Counted from the first letter of the stretch, positions 25,268 through 34,662 are shown. The stretch is 64,000 nucleotides of DNA from Hafnia alvei (GCF_964063325.1 NZ_OZ061315.1:1178001-1242000), one strand, 5' to 3'. Program-made: numbers and translations. The notes: generated by a model not told the origin, from the letters alone.

Positions 25268-26785
25268 CTACTTTCTGTTACGTGATAGCAAATGCTCTAA
25301 ATGATACTGCTTAATTTTATTGAGCACTGTGGTATGGGATAGCCCGATTTGGCCTGCGACTTTTCTGGCAGAACCTAATGAAACTAGATGTTTTCTAATA
25401 ATCTCGTACTCTTGCTTTTCAATCATAGCCTTAATGCTATCATCGTGAGTGTGCATTTCTAGATTATTATTTCGTGGCAACGGAATATCGATATCAGCAA
25501 TCTCTTGTTTATCTGCTAATAGCATAGTTCTGAGTAGGATATTCTTTAATTCACGAACATTCCCAGGCCATGAGTACGCGGTTAGCGTCGCGAGAGCGCT
25601 AGGTAGCAGAGTGAGCTTTTTATCCAATTCTAGGCTGTATTTTTGGAAAAAATAGCTGACTAGTGGAAGGATATCTTCTTTACGATCTCTAAGTGGAGGG
25701 ATGACGATAGGCAGGATATTTACGCGATAATAGAGATCTTCACGAAACTGCTTCTGTTCAATCAGATGCTCTAGATTTTGGTTGGTGGCAACAATCACTC
25801 TCACATTAACATGCTGTGTTTTGAGTCCTCCTACGCGTTTAATCATTCCGTCTTGCAACACTCGCAGGAGCTTACTTTGAAGGGAAAGTGAAAGCTCACC
25901 AAATTCATCAAGAAAAACAGTGCCGTGATTGGCACTTTCAAACAGACCCATTTTCCCGCCTTTAAGTGCACCGCTAAAAGCGCCATATTCATAGCCAAAC
26001 AGTTCACTTTCAACTAAAGATTCGGGGATCGCAGCGCAGTTTATGGCTTCAAATGCATTATTGCGTCGTTCACTGGAATCGTGAATAGATCGCGCAATCA
26101 GCTCCTTACCTGTCCCCGTTTCGCCGCGAATGAGGACGGTGTATTTGCTTTGCGCTATTTTGCGTGCTGCGGCTAAGCAGTCAGCCATAATGGGGCTTGC
26201 GTAAATGAGCTCATCGAAATCAGAAGATAGTTTTTTACTCTTGGGCTTGTGTGTCAGCGATGCATTCTTGGCTTTGCCAAGAATGATATTAGCACCAGTA
26301 ATTTTGTTGTTATGCAAAATGGGGCGGATAGTGCAGCTAATAAATGCCCCTGTTATCTTGTTTCCAATTTCTTTAGTGCTGACTTTACCACAGCGAAAAT
26401 CCTTAACTTCCTCCCAGTCAATAAGTGTAGATATATTCCTACCAATCACTTCGTGGCGTAAGAGGTTGAATGTTGCCTCTGCGCTAGGGCTAAAGTCATT
26501 AATGACGCCATAATTTGAAATAACGATATGGGCATAGTTGGACAGTGATAATACAGTGGATTCGTCTTTAGCCGGGTAAATACTCAAAATATCATTATTA
26601 ACCAGAAGGTTGCCTAAAAGAAACTGAAGTTTTTTTTCCGAGGGAATGCTAAAACGAATAAAAATTTCACAAGATGATACGTGCAAAGTATCAATATAAA
26701 TATCCATGTTGCTGAACTCACTAATTACATCAGCAATCATGGCAGTGCGATCGATAGTTTTTATATTCCATCCAACGGTAAGCAT
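25268..26785 (-). CDS. TyrR-like sigma-54-dependent activator
   Basis: A 505-residue activator with the TyrR layout: N-terminal ACT-like domain (residues 1-75), PAS-like domain (80-185), AAA+ domain (200-430) and C-terminal HTH (SARKVAGQIGLSHTTVLNKI). The AAA+ part has Walker A GETGTGKE, GAFSGA (a conservative form of the sigma-54-contacting GAFTGA loop that true TyrR lacks), Walker B VFLDEFGEL and the arginine finger region. It should therefore work with sigma-54. ATG 26785 follows a GGTGG site. It is the last gene of the megL operon, so it very likely senses a sulphur amino acid or product and controls the promoter at 29605-29620. Confidence 0.85.
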   Translation of the reverse strand: MLTVGWNIKTIDRTAMIADVISEFSNMDIYIDTLHVSSCEIFIRFSIPSEKKLQFLLGNLLVNNDILSIYPAKDESTVLSLSNYAHIVISNYGVINDFSPSAEATFNLLRHEVIGRNISTLIDWEEVKDFRCGKVSTKEIGNKITGAFISCTIRPILHNNKITGANIILGKAKNASLTHKPKSKKLSSDFDELIYASPIMADCLAAARKIAQSKYTVLIRGETGTGKELIARSIHDSSERRNNAFEAINCAAIPESLVESELFGYEYGAFSGALKGGKMGLFESANHGTVFLDEFGELSLSLQSKLLRVLQDGMIKRVGGLKTQHVNVRVIVATNQNLEHLIEQKQFREDLYYRVNILPIVIPPLRDRKEDILPLVSYFFQKYSLELDKKLTLLPSALATLTAYSWPGNVRELKNILLRTMLLADKQEIADIDIPLPRNNNLEMHTHDDSIKAMIEKQEYEIIRKHLVSLGSARKVAGQIGLSHTTVLNKIKQYHLEHLLSRNRK

Positions 26786-26853
26786 GATAACCACCAGAGT
26801 CAAATGTATGCCGACTATGGTAGCAATGTTTGTTCGTTGGGCAATTGCAGATT

Positions 26854-26883
26854 GTCCGGCGAGTGATTTGGTACCCGCCGGAC
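26854..26883. terminator. Hairpin between permease and regulator genes
   Basis: Perfect 8-bp arms GTCCGGCG / CGCCGGAC separated by 14 bases. No T-run on the minus strand, so it may reduce rather than stop transcription into the regulator gene. Confidence 0.5.
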
Positions 26884-26920
26884 ATCACAATACTGAGAGA
26901 TTTTTGGAATGGACTAACCG

Positions 26921-28204
26921 CTATTCAAAAAATTTAAGGAACGGTGATATGACCAGTAAAATGCCAAACGCCAACACACACCAGGTTTGCACTCCTTTGA
27001 ATTTATGTAGTTTTTTGACTTTATAGACAAGATAGCATGGGATTAAGCATGATACGATGCCGTAAAGTGGGCTGCCGATATGGAAAAATATCACCACAGA
27101 GAACCCGAGAGAAACCCAAGCAAACAATAGAAGGACGATAAAGACGTAAACACCAAGCCCAAGCGCTTTATGGTTGATCCTATCTTCTGGAATGAAGCGC
27201 TGAATAATATTAACTAAAATGCCTTTAACCGCTTCTTGAAAACCTAGATAGATACCCAAAAAAGCCGTTAATACTGCAAAAATGTTGAGCAGCGTAGTCA
27301 TAACGTGGACGAGTGTTCCAGGGATAACTTTTGCTGCCATGGCAAGAGCAGAAATATTTAGGTTAAAGGCTTCTACGGCTTGCTCGTGGCTCATTGAGAA
27401 GGTAAAGGAGAATGAAAAAAATATAATTATACTAATGAGGATAATATAGGAAATCCGATGCACACGGATTGCTTTATAGGTGGCTAGCTGCTTATCTTCC
27501 TCTCTTTTTCTATAGGCAATGTTCATAGGGTTTAAGATCTGTACGAAGACAGCAGAGAAGAAAGCAAAGGGCGCCGTTAATAACACATCACGACAGAAAA
27601 CACCCATTTCAGGAAATGCCGTAATATTGTTTAAATCCCAGTGGGGGATCATGACTAAGCCGAGCAAAATAATAATGCCAACTTTGATGACAACCATTGG
27701 CCCTGATATTTTAAACAGCAGGCGTTCACCTCGGGAAGCAATGAACACTAACACCATAAAAACGATGAGTTTATAAACTGCGGAGTCAGACAGAATTTGG
27801 TCTGTTACCCCAAACGTTTTTAAATATGACGCACTATCGTAAATCACTGAAATAGAATAGATAAACATGCCGTGGACCAGCATGATGAAATAGATGATCC
27901 CTAGCGCGATCCCCCAGTTTTTACCAAGATACTGGGTAATAATGTTGGAGTAGTCTTCACAGATATCGCTCTCAGAGAGCGTTTTCATATAAAGATTCTG
28001 TAGCATGTAGGTCGCTGGATAGGCGATTAAAAAAGCGACAATAAATACCCAAATACCTTTCAGACCAATTTGTACAGGTACTAACACGGTTCCTGCCCCA
28101 ATAGCCATGCCGATGCACAGCAATATCCAGCCAATATCATAAGCTGTAAGGGGGATGCTTTTGTATTGCCGCTTTGTTTCACTTAAGGAAGCAATGGTCG
28201 ACAT
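26921..28204 (-). CDS. HAAAP-family amino-acid permease
   Basis: A 427-residue transporter with eleven membrane segments and the SdaC/TdcC-type start (DIGWILLCIGMAIGAGTVLVP). This family brings serine, threonine or aromatic amino acids in with protons or sodium. Lying 165 bases downstream of megL and upstream of the TyrR-like activator, it probably imports methionine or a related sulphur amino acid for the lyase; a permease beside megL is also known in Citrobacter. Substrate is inference. Confidence 0.88.
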   Translation of the reverse strand: MSTIASLSETKRQYKSIPLTAYDIGWILLCIGMAIGAGTVLVPVQIGLKGIWVFIVAFLIAYPATYMLQNLYMKTLSESDICEDYSNIITQYLGKNWGIALGIIYFIMLVHGMFIYSISVIYDSASYLKTFGVTDQILSDSAVYKLIVFMVLVFIASRGERLLFKISGPMVVIKVGIIILLGLVMIPHWDLNNITAFPEMGVFCRDVLLTAPFAFFSAVFVQILNPMNIAYRKREEDKQLATYKAIRVHRISYIILISIIIFFSFSFTFSMSHEQAVEAFNLNISALAMAAKVIPGTLVHVMTTLLNIFAVLTAFLGIYLGFQEAVKGILVNIIQRFIPEDRINHKALGLGVYVFIVLLLFAWVSLGFSVVIFFHIGSPLYGIVSCLIPCYLVYKVKKLHKFKGVQTWCVLAFGILLVISPFLKFFE

Positions 28205-28287
28205 GAGTTACTCCTGTCTGAATAATCGAGAGAGTCAAAATTGCAGCCGGTGCCTATCTGTTTTATATGCGCGCACTCGACTGTTTC

Positions 28288-28352
28288 CTCTTAGGAAAGC
28301 CACTGCATGATGATAGCTTTGCCTATGGTGTTGATGCAGTGGCCAGTAAGAG
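28288..28352. repeat. Long imperfect hairpin between megL and permease genes
   Basis: Outer arms CTCTTA / TAAGAG and inner perfect 10-bp arms GCCACTGCAT / ATGCAGTGGC (28299-28308, 28334-28343) enclose a 25-base loop. It lies in the 164-base gap between the two genes and has no T-run. It could be an RNA-processing or stabilising structure that sets the ratio of the two products. Confidence 0.65.
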
Positions 28353-28368
28353 GATAAATTATCGAAGG

Positions 28369-29562
28369 TTAATAAATCGCCTTATTGAAAGCTTGCTCGA
28401 GGTCAGCGATGATATCTTCAGGATCTTCAAGCCCTACAGATATTCTTATGAGCCCATCGGTAATACCGGCTTTCATTCTTTCCTCTGGTAACATAGGTGA
28501 ATGCGTCATGGACGCAGGGTGCTGAATTAATGTTTCAGTATCGCCAAGGCTGACAGCAAGCAGGCAAAGTTCAACGGAGTCCATCACAGTTTGCCCAGCT
28601 TCAACGCCCCCTTTAATTTCGAAGCTAATCACAGCGCCAAAATTCGACATCTGTTTTTTGCCTAATTCATAGTTTGGGTGATCTGGCAGGCCGGGATAAT
28701 AAACCTTTGTGACAGCTGAATGCGAGGATAAAAACTTCGCCACCTGCATGGCATTTTGACAATGGCGCTCCATGCGGACGGCCAATGTTTTCAATCCACG
28801 CAGCGTAAGCCACGCATTGAAAGGGCTGATACAGCCACCCGTTATATCTTTAACGCCGACAAAACGCGCTTGATTGATGAATTCTTGGTCACCAACGATA
28901 ACGCCGCCGATCACATCGCCGTGCCCATTAATGTATTTAGTCACGCTGTGAACCACGATATCAGCACCAAATTTAAGTGGATTCTGGCAATAAGGTGACA
29001 TGAACGTATTATCGACAACTAATAATGCATCGTTGGCGTGAGCCAGATTGGCACTTTGTTCGATATCAATAATGGACAACGTAGGGTTAGCTGGAGTTTC
29101 AATATAAATTACTTTGGTATTTGGCTTTATTGCTGCTTTGATATTCTCAATGTTGGCTGCATCAACGAAAGTAACCTCTATCCCGAATTTAGGCATGCTG
29201 TGTGACAATAATGCATGGGTACAGCCATATATTGCCTCAGAAGCTACAATATGATCGCCTTGTCCGCACAGCGTTAACAGCGTTGACGAAATAGCAGCCA
29301 TTCCTGATGCAGTGGCAAGCGCCGCTTCACCTCCCTCTAGTACGGCAATTTTTTCTTCGAGTGCGGTTTGTGTCGGATTCCCGAGGCGTGTGTAGATATA
29401 TCCCGGCTCTTCGAGGGCAAACCTAGCCGCTCCTTGCTTAGCACTCTCGAATACGAATGTAGAAGTCTGAAAAATAGGTGTGGCTAGCGCACCGGTTGTT
29501 GCGTCTGGATGCTGTCCTGCATGGATGATTTTAGTGTTATAGCCTTTATCGTGCAGTTTCAT
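28369..29562 (-). CDS. megL: Methionine gamma-lyase
   Basis: A 397-residue PLP enzyme of the Cys/Met metabolism family, matching the Citrobacter freundii methionine gamma-lyase almost along its length. The lysine that holds PLP is in SVTKYINGHGDVIGG (about residue 210), and IYGCTHA carries the active-site tyrosine and the cysteine that marks lyases of this type. It converts methionine to methanethiol, 2-oxobutyrate and ammonia in the cytoplasm. ATG 29562 has a GAGG site nine bases upstream; a start five codons earlier overlaps that site. It is the first gene behind the sigma-54 promoter. Confidence 0.94.
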   Translation of the reverse strand: MKLHDKGYNTKIIHAGQHPDATTGALATPIFQTSTFVFESAKQGAARFALEEPGYIYTRLGNPTQTALEEKIAVLEGGEAALATASGMAAISSTLLTLCGQGDHIVASEAIYGCTHALLSHSMPKFGIEVTFVDAANIENIKAAIKPNTKVIYIETPANPTLSIIDIEQSANLAHANDALLVVDNTFMSPYCQNPLKFGADIVVHSVTKYINGHGDVIGGVIVGDQEFINQARFVGVKDITGGCISPFNAWLTLRGLKTLAVRMERHCQNAMQVAKFLSSHSAVTKVYYPGLPDHPNYELGKKQMSNFGAVISFEIKGGVEAGQTVMDSVELCLLAVSLGDTETLIQHPASMTHSPMLPEERMKAGITDGLIRISVGLEDPEDIIADLEQAFNKAIY

Positions 29563-29604
29563 ACTTCGTTGCCTCATTAGGTTAGGTATTGTCCTAATGG
29601 ATAT

Positions 29605-29620
29605 AGCAAGGTCTGTGCCA
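29605..29620 (-). promoter_or_regulatory. Sigma-54 promoter of the megL operon
   Basis: On the minus strand TGGCACAGACCTTGCT fits the -24/-12 consensus (TGGCAC-N5-TTGCW) at every fixed position. It lies about 45 bases before megL. A TCCA-N5-TGGA palindrome 63 bases further upstream (29683-29695) could be an activator site. Confidence 0.88.
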
Positions 29621-30019
29621 GAGTTTAATTTATTGAAATATATGATTTTTATTTTATTTATTTCTACGGTGTCAACTTTATCTCCAAAAAATGGAAATAT
29701 TACTTACGGCATAAAAATTAAGTTTAAATACTAAAATTAAGTTAAAGAATAAATAAACTTCCGAATTAATTTTTACTCGTTGGGTAATGATGTTTTTAAA
29801 TGAAGTGGCTTTTTAAATTTTTAAAAAGGATAAACCATTAAAGATTGTTTTTATTATAGGAAGTGATTTTTCTGCGGGAGATTGCTGCAAAGTATATTGG
29901 GAGTTTTTTTTATGCATAAATATAAGGCTGATATTTTAATTCATTTTCATATGGCTATTATTTTGATGATAGTGCGATACAATATCACCACGACACCTTG
30001 CACAGAGAAAAGATCAGTT

Positions 30020-30736
30020 ATGAATGAAGAATATAATCAGTTCAATCAGCCTGTAGGGCGTAGTTTACCTCATTGGCACGGATGTGAAGTGCCAGCCCAG
30101 TCTGTGCTTAACGGGCAGTATTGTCGGTTAGAAAGGATATCCGCTGCCCATGGCGATGATCTGTTTGATGCTTATCAATTGCCTGGCTCAGAGAAGGATT
30201 GGACGTATCTTCCTGCTGGGCCATTTAAGAATAGAGAGGACTTCGATCGGCACTTCAATACACTCTTAGCTTCTGTGGATCCACTGCACTATGCGGTTAT
30301 TGATTTAGCGACGGGTAAGGCGATTGGTACTGTTGCGCTCATGCGTATTGATGCGAAAAATGGCGTGATTGAAATGGGGTGGGTAGTTTATTCAAGAGCC
30401 TTAATGCGCACCCGTATGGCGACGGAAGCACAGTTTTTGTTGATGTCATATGTTATGGATAATCTCCATTACCGCCGCTATGAATGGAAATGCGATTCCC
30501 TGAATGAAGGATCGCATAAAGCAGCGCTGCGATTGGGGTTCAAATTCGAAGGCCTATTCCGTAATGCAACGGTGTATAAAGGAAGAACCCGAGACACCGC
30601 GTGGTTTTCAATTATCGATGAAGAATGGCCAGAAGTTCGGAATGCGCTTGTCTCTTGGCTTAATCAGGATAACTTTGATGAGAATGGTCAACAACGCCAA
30701 AGTTTAAATGATCTTAGAAATAATAGCGTGGCATGA
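30020..30736 (+). CDS. GNAT acetyltransferase, RimJ/RimL-like
   Basis: A 238-residue N-acetyltransferase of the RimL type. The acetyl-CoA fold spans about residues 35-210: GTVALMRIDAKNGVIEMGWVV (strands 3-4), RTRMATEAQFLLMSYVMD (the acetyl-CoA binding region) and SHKAALRLGFKFEGLFRNA. The substrate is unknown; related proteins acetylate protein N-termini or small amines. ATG 30020 is preferred over a start 138 bases upstream because homology to the fold and normal amino-acid composition begin only here. It is followed by a terminator and is not part of an evident operon. Confidence 0.85.
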   Translation: MNEEYNQFNQPVGRSLPHWHGCEVPAQSVLNGQYCRLERISAAHGDDLFDAYQLPGSEKDWTYLPAGPFKNREDFDRHFNTLLASVDPLHYAVIDLATGKAIGTVALMRIDAKNGVIEMGWVVYSRALMRTRMATEAQFLLMSYVMDNLHYRRYEWKCDSLNEGSHKAALRLGFKFEGLFRNATVYKGRTRDTAWFSIIDEEWPEVRNALVSWLNQDNFDENGQQRQSLNDLRNNSVA

Positions 30737-30780
30737 GATTATTCCTTTCTGAAAATAACTCTATACGCAATAAATTTTTT

Positions 30781-30803
30781 AAGACGCTCTCGGGCGTCTT
30801 TTA
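30781..30803 (+). terminator. Intrinsic terminator after the GNAT gene
   Basis: AAGACGC / GCGTCTT with a 6-base loop followed by TTTA on the plus strand. Confidence 0.75.
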
Positions 30804-30841
30804 CTTACTTCAGACGTATCCGGCGAAAATTTCCTGAAATG

Positions 30842-31351
30842 TTATTTCGAACTGCGGCGTTCAGAAATCCAGTCCTGAATTTCGATGGCGAAAGTGTCTG
30901 GCGCTTTACGGAATGTACGTCGTGCCAAATCTAAAATCGTGTGACGAGCTAACTCTTCCTCCATGCGCTGCTGCGCGCTATCCATCACCGCGCGAATGTT
31001 GCATGGGCCCTCACACGCCCAAGCCGGAGGAGATTCCTCAAAAACGGCTAGGCGCTGGCGAATTTCCTTGCATTCGAACACTGTCTTGGAACCATCAATG
31101 GCCTGCGCAACGTCAAGCATGGTGATAAGCTCCGGCGCTCTCGCTAAACGAAATCCTCCCCCTTTACCTTCGCTGCTGACCACTAACCCAGCACGTGAAA
31201 GACGGGTAAAAATTTTGGCTAGGTAATCGAAGGGAACTCCTTGAAGCTCAGCCATCTCGCGCACATTCATTTCACGATCGTCGCCCTTGCTGTCGACCAT
31301 GCATAACAGGCTATGAAGGCCATATTCCACGCCTGAACTATAGAATGCCAT
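30842..31351 (-). CDS. Rrf2-family regulator with three conserved cysteines
   Basis: A 169-residue Rrf2 protein. The winged-helix HTH occupies residues 1-80 (GVEYGLHSLLCMVD, VREMAELQGVPFDYLAKIFTRL, SEGKGGGFRLAR). Cysteines of FEC, WAC and GPC at about residues 93-117 have the spacing that holds an iron-sulphur cluster in IscR/NsrR-like relatives, so it may sense iron-sulphur status, NO or oxidation. It is divergent from the NADH dehydrogenase-like gene with 234 bases between, and probably controls it and itself. Confidence 0.88.
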   Translation of the reverse strand: MAFYSSGVEYGLHSLLCMVDSKGDDREMNVREMAELQGVPFDYLAKIFTRLSRAGLVVSSEGKGGGFRLARAPELITMLDVAQAIDGSKTVFECKEIRQRLAVFEESPPAWACEGPCNIRAVMDSAQQRMEEELARHTILDLARRTFRKAPDTFAIEIQDWISERRSSK

Positions 31352-31362
31352 ATCAAACTCCG

Positions 31363-31384
31363 CTTAGTAAATTCTTAGTAAGAA
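31363..31384. promoter_or_regulatory. Probable operator of the Rrf2 regulator
   Basis: CTTAGTAA occurs twice 11 bases apart (31363-31370, 31374-31381), and the second copy is the centre of a 13-bp palindrome TTCTTAGTAAGAA. It lies 12 bases before the Rrf2 start codon. Confidence 0.55.
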
Positions 31385-31585
31385 TACATGGAACCGCACA
31401 ATCTGCAAAGGCATGCATGCTGGCTAGTTCGGTGTATTATTTTAATTTATTTAAAATCAAATAATTATGCTAATTGTCCGCGTGAAGATTAACACTAACT
31501 CCGAAACCTGTTGTCGGAGTTAACGGCGACATGTATAGTCGTAGTTATTGAAGTGGATGAGCAAATAATCAAAAGGTAGCAAAAC

Positions 31586-32788
31586 ATGAATAACCGTATT
31601 CTTATCGTTGGCGCTGGTTTTTCTGGCATGTGGGCCGCTATCAGCGCGGCGCGTTTAGCGCATCTGAATAATCGTCGTGATATCGAAATAACCGTATTAG
31701 CACCGCAGCCAGAGCTGCGCGTTCGTCCGCGGTTTTATGAAGATAAAGTGGCCACGCTGGTTTCTCCTTTGCTGCCATTGTTTGGTGAAATTGGTGTTAA
31801 TTTCCTTCAGGGAAATGCAGAACATATTGATTCAAAAAATAAAATAGTGTCATATCGTGATGCTTCAGGGAGTGCCGCTTCGGTATCTTATGACCGTTTA
31901 GTATTGGCAAGCGGTAGCCGTGTGAAGAAGTCATTGGTTGAGGGCGCGCAGAAATATGCCTTCGATATTGATCAATTAGAATCGGCGCAGAAGTTTGAAA
32001 ATCACCTGTTAAATTTGCCAAATCAAAAGCCGAGTGAAGCGCGTAATACCGTCGTGGTATGCGGTGGTGGGTTTACCGGGATTGAGTTGGCAACGGAGCT
32101 TCCTTCACGCCTTAAAGCGTTATTAGGTGAGGATACGAAGACTAAAGTAATCGTAGTTGAACGTGGTGTCGAAATCGGCAGTCGTTTCAGCGCGGAATTA
32201 CGCGATGTCATCGCCCAAGCTTCTGAAGAGTTAGGTATTGAGTGGAAGCTGAATGCGGAAGTTGAAGTTATTGATGCCAATGGCGTGACGTTGAAGGATG
32301 GAACCCGCATTAATGCTTCAACCGTGGTGTGGACCGTTGGTGTAGAAGCCAGTGCGTTAACACAGCAGCTAGAGGCTGAACGCGATAACCAAGGCCGTTT
32401 GCTGGTTGATGAAAACTTGCAGGTTCGAGGATTACCGGGTGTTTATGCCACGGGAGACGTTGCCCATGCAGCAACCGATAATTTAGGGCATAAGGCGCTG
32501 ATGACTTGCCAGCATGCGATTCAGCTGGGGAAATTTGCCGGTAATAACGTTGCAGCCGATCTTATTGGCGTATCTGCTGTGGCTTACCGTCAGGAAAACT
32601 ATGTGACCTGCCTAGATTTAGGCGCGTGGGGTGCGGTCTTCACGCAGGGCTGGGAGCAAAAAGTTGAGTCGGTTCGCGACGAAGCTAAAAAGATTAAAAT
32701 CTCAATTACCAATGAGCTGATCTACCCACCAAAAGCGGAGCGCGATGTTGCTTTTGCGGCGGCAGATCCATTGGCGGCGTTTGTATAA
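31586..32788 (+). CDS. NADH dehydrogenase-like FAD oxidoreductase
   Basis: A 400-residue flavoprotein of the type II NADH dehydrogenase (pyridine nucleotide-disulphide oxidoreductase) family. The FAD site is ILIVGAGFSGMWAA near residue 4, the NADH site VVVCGGGFTGIELATEL near 155, and the second FAD motif GVYATGDVAHA near 290. There is no C-terminal membrane helix, so it is peripheral or soluble. Its quinone or other acceptor is unknown. A divergent Rrf2 regulator suggests it is induced by nitrosative, oxidative or iron stress. Confidence 0.87.
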   Translation: MNNRILIVGAGFSGMWAAISAARLAHLNNRRDIEITVLAPQPELRVRPRFYEDKVATLVSPLLPLFGEIGVNFLQGNAEHIDSKNKIVSYRDASGSAASVSYDRLVLASGSRVKKSLVEGAQKYAFDIDQLESAQKFENHLLNLPNQKPSEARNTVVVCGGGFTGIELATELPSRLKALLGEDTKTKVIVVERGVEIGSRFSAELRDVIAQASEELGIEWKLNAEVEVIDANGVTLKDGTRINASTVVWTVGVEASALTQQLEAERDNQGRLLVDENLQVRGLPGVYATGDVAHAATDNLGHKALMTCQHAIQLGKFAGNNVAADLIGVSAVAYRQENYVTCLDLGAWGAVFTQGWEQKVESVRDEAKKIKISITNELIYPPKAERDVAFAAADPLAAFV

Positions 32789-32798
32789 CCACGTCGAT

Positions 32799-32830
32799 GA
32801 GGGGCAGGCTTTGAGCTTGCCCTCGCTTTT
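32799..32830 (+). terminator. Intrinsic terminator after the oxidoreductase gene
   Basis: GAGGGGCAGGC and GCTTGCCCTC pair with one mismatch around TTTGA and are followed by GCTTTT. Confidence 0.7.
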
Positions 32831-33122
32831 CTGAGTCATGCGATGTTCGGTTATTGAAATTTAGCGTGTCTCAAATATCATTTTCTATTAATAATAAAAA
32901 CGTATACCAATATCTCATTATGCTTTTCTACGTTATAACCCTGCTACCGAAATTATTATCCCCCTCACGCTAATCCTCTTTTTTTACAATACCTTAGTTT
33001 ATGTAAGCTCTTTTCTATTCCCTTTTGTTACGTCATAAATTGCCTCCGCCGCGTTCTCGCAACAACAGTAGGATACAAAAAATACTTTGCAGAATAAGTA
33101 TCTATAAATCATTATTTGAAAC

Positions 33123-34607
33123 GTGGTTTCACTCCAATTTTGTAGGCTAATCTTGAACTTACATGCAGTACTGCGCCAGCGCGTAGCCAATACGCGTTGG
33201 TATGCGAAAAGAAAAAGTTATCGTGTGCTATTTTGGCGAGAAATAACGCCGCTTGCGGTTCCTATCTTGGTAGAAAATGCCTGTGTGTTGTTGATGGGCG
33301 TCCTCAGTACTTTTCTCGTTAGCTGGATTGGCAAAGAAGCCATGGCAGGCGTTGGGCTTGCCGATAGCTTTAATATGGTGATTATTTCCTTTATTGCCGC
33401 CGTTGACTTAGGTACGACCGTGGTGGTTGCCTTCAGTTTGGGGACGCGCGATCGTCGTCGGGCGCGCGCCGCCGCAAGGCAATCGCTGGTATTGATGACG
33501 GCTGTCGCCTTGCTGCTAGCAGCCGGTATTCATCTGGCAGGTGAATATATTATTGACGTGATCGCGGGTGACGCGACGCCAGAGGTGAAAGCGCTAGCGC
33601 TGTCTTATTTGCAGACCACGGTGTGGAGTTATCCTGCTGCAGCCATTGCGCTTATCGGTAGCGGGGCGTTGCGCGGTGCGGGTAATACTAAAATCCCGCT
33701 GCTGGTTAACGGCGGGATGAATATCCTGAACATCATGATCAGTAGTGTTCTGATCTACGGCATATTTGGCTGGGGAGGGCTTGGTTTTATCGGTGCAGGC
33801 CTTGGGTTAACGCTCTCTCGTTATATCGGTGCGGCTTGCATTATTTACGTTCTCTTAAAGGGCTTTAACCCTGCGCTGCGTATTTCGCTGAAAAGTTATT
33901 TTAAACCGCTGAAACTGAATATTTTATGGGAAGTTTTGGGTATTGGTATTCCTGCCAGTATTGAGTCGGTGCTGTTTACCGGCGGTAAACTGCTCACCCA
34001 GATGTTTGTGGCGGGCATGGGCACCAACGTTATTGCGGGTAATTTTATCGCCTTTTCAGTGGCGGCATTAATCAACCTGCCCGGTAATGCGTTGGGTTCT
34101 GCTTCAACGATCATCGTTGGACGACGCTTAGGTAAAGGACAAATAGGCCAAGCTGAACGTCAGCTTCGCTATGTTTTCTGGCTATCAACCATCGTTTTGA
34201 CCATCATCGCTTGGGGAACGGCACCTTTTGCGGGCCTGTTTGCGTCCTTCTACACGCAAGAATCTGACGTTATCGATGTGGTTAAAATACTGCTGTGGCT
34301 TAATGCCGCGTTTATGCCGATCTGGGCTGCGTCGTGGGTGCTTCCTGCAGGGCTTAAAGGCGCACGCGATGTCCGTTTTGCTATGTGGATTTCGATGATC
34401 GGAATGTGGGGCTGTCGCGTAGTGGCTGGCTATACGTTAGGCGTTGTGCTCGGCATGGGGGTTGTTGGCGTCTGGCTTGGGATGTTCTTTGACTGGGCGG
34501 TGCGCGGCGTATGCTTCTATTGGCGGATGGTTAGCGGTCGCTGGCTATGGAAATATCCTCGTATTCAGCCTGAAATCGAGGAAGTTGACGCCAATAAAAC
34601 GCAATAA
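33123..34607 (+). CDS. yeeO: MATE-family efflux pump, YeeO type
   Basis: A 494-residue MATE exporter with twelve membrane segments. It aligns with Escherichia YeeO from the RWYAKRKSYRVLFWREITPLAVPI stretch on: (RKSYRVLFWREITPLA), GVLSTFLVSWIGKEAMAGVG and GTTVVVAFSLG. Segments EVLGIGIPASIES and AGNFIAFSVAAL mark the second half. YeeO exports flavins and dipeptides. The start is not certain: GTG 33123 follows an in-frame stop closely and TTG 33153 is possible. Confidence 0.88.
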   Translation: MVSLQFCRLILNLHAVLRQRVANTRWYAKRKSYRVLFWREITPLAVPILVENACVLLMGVLSTFLVSWIGKEAMAGVGLADSFNMVIISFIAAVDLGTTVVVAFSLGTRDRRRARAAARQSLVLMTAVALLLAAGIHLAGEYIIDVIAGDATPEVKALALSYLQTTVWSYPAAAIALIGSGALRGAGNTKIPLLVNGGMNILNIMISSVLIYGIFGWGGLGFIGAGLGLTLSRYIGAACIIYVLLKGFNPALRISLKSYFKPLKLNILWEVLGIGIPASIESVLFTGGKLLTQMFVAGMGTNVIAGNFIAFSVAALINLPGNALGSASTIIVGRRLGKGQIGQAERQLRYVFWLSTIVLTIIAWGTAPFAGLFASFYTQESDVIDVVKILLWLNAAFMPIWAASWVLPAGLKGARDVRFAMWISMIGMWGCRVVAGYTLGVVLGMGVVGVWLGMFFDWAVRGVCFYWRMVSGRWLWKYPRIQPEIEEVDANKTQ

Positions 34608-34629
34608 TTCAGCCGTTGGCGATATTCCA

Positions 34630-34647
34630 CCCCCCATGATTGGGGGG
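34630..34647 (+). terminator. CCCCCC/GGGGGG hairpin after yeeO
   Basis: Six perfect C-G pairs with a 6-base loop, 22 bases after the yeeO stop and followed by AGTTTG; a weak T-run. Confidence 0.55.
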
Positions 34648-34662
34648 AGTTTGACGAATAAA

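Noticed and set aside
29882..30019. Longer N-terminus for the GNAT protein
   Set aside because: The extra 46 residues are hydrophobic and cysteine-bearing, unlike the family, and AT-rich upstream sequence; the fold begins after ATG 30020.
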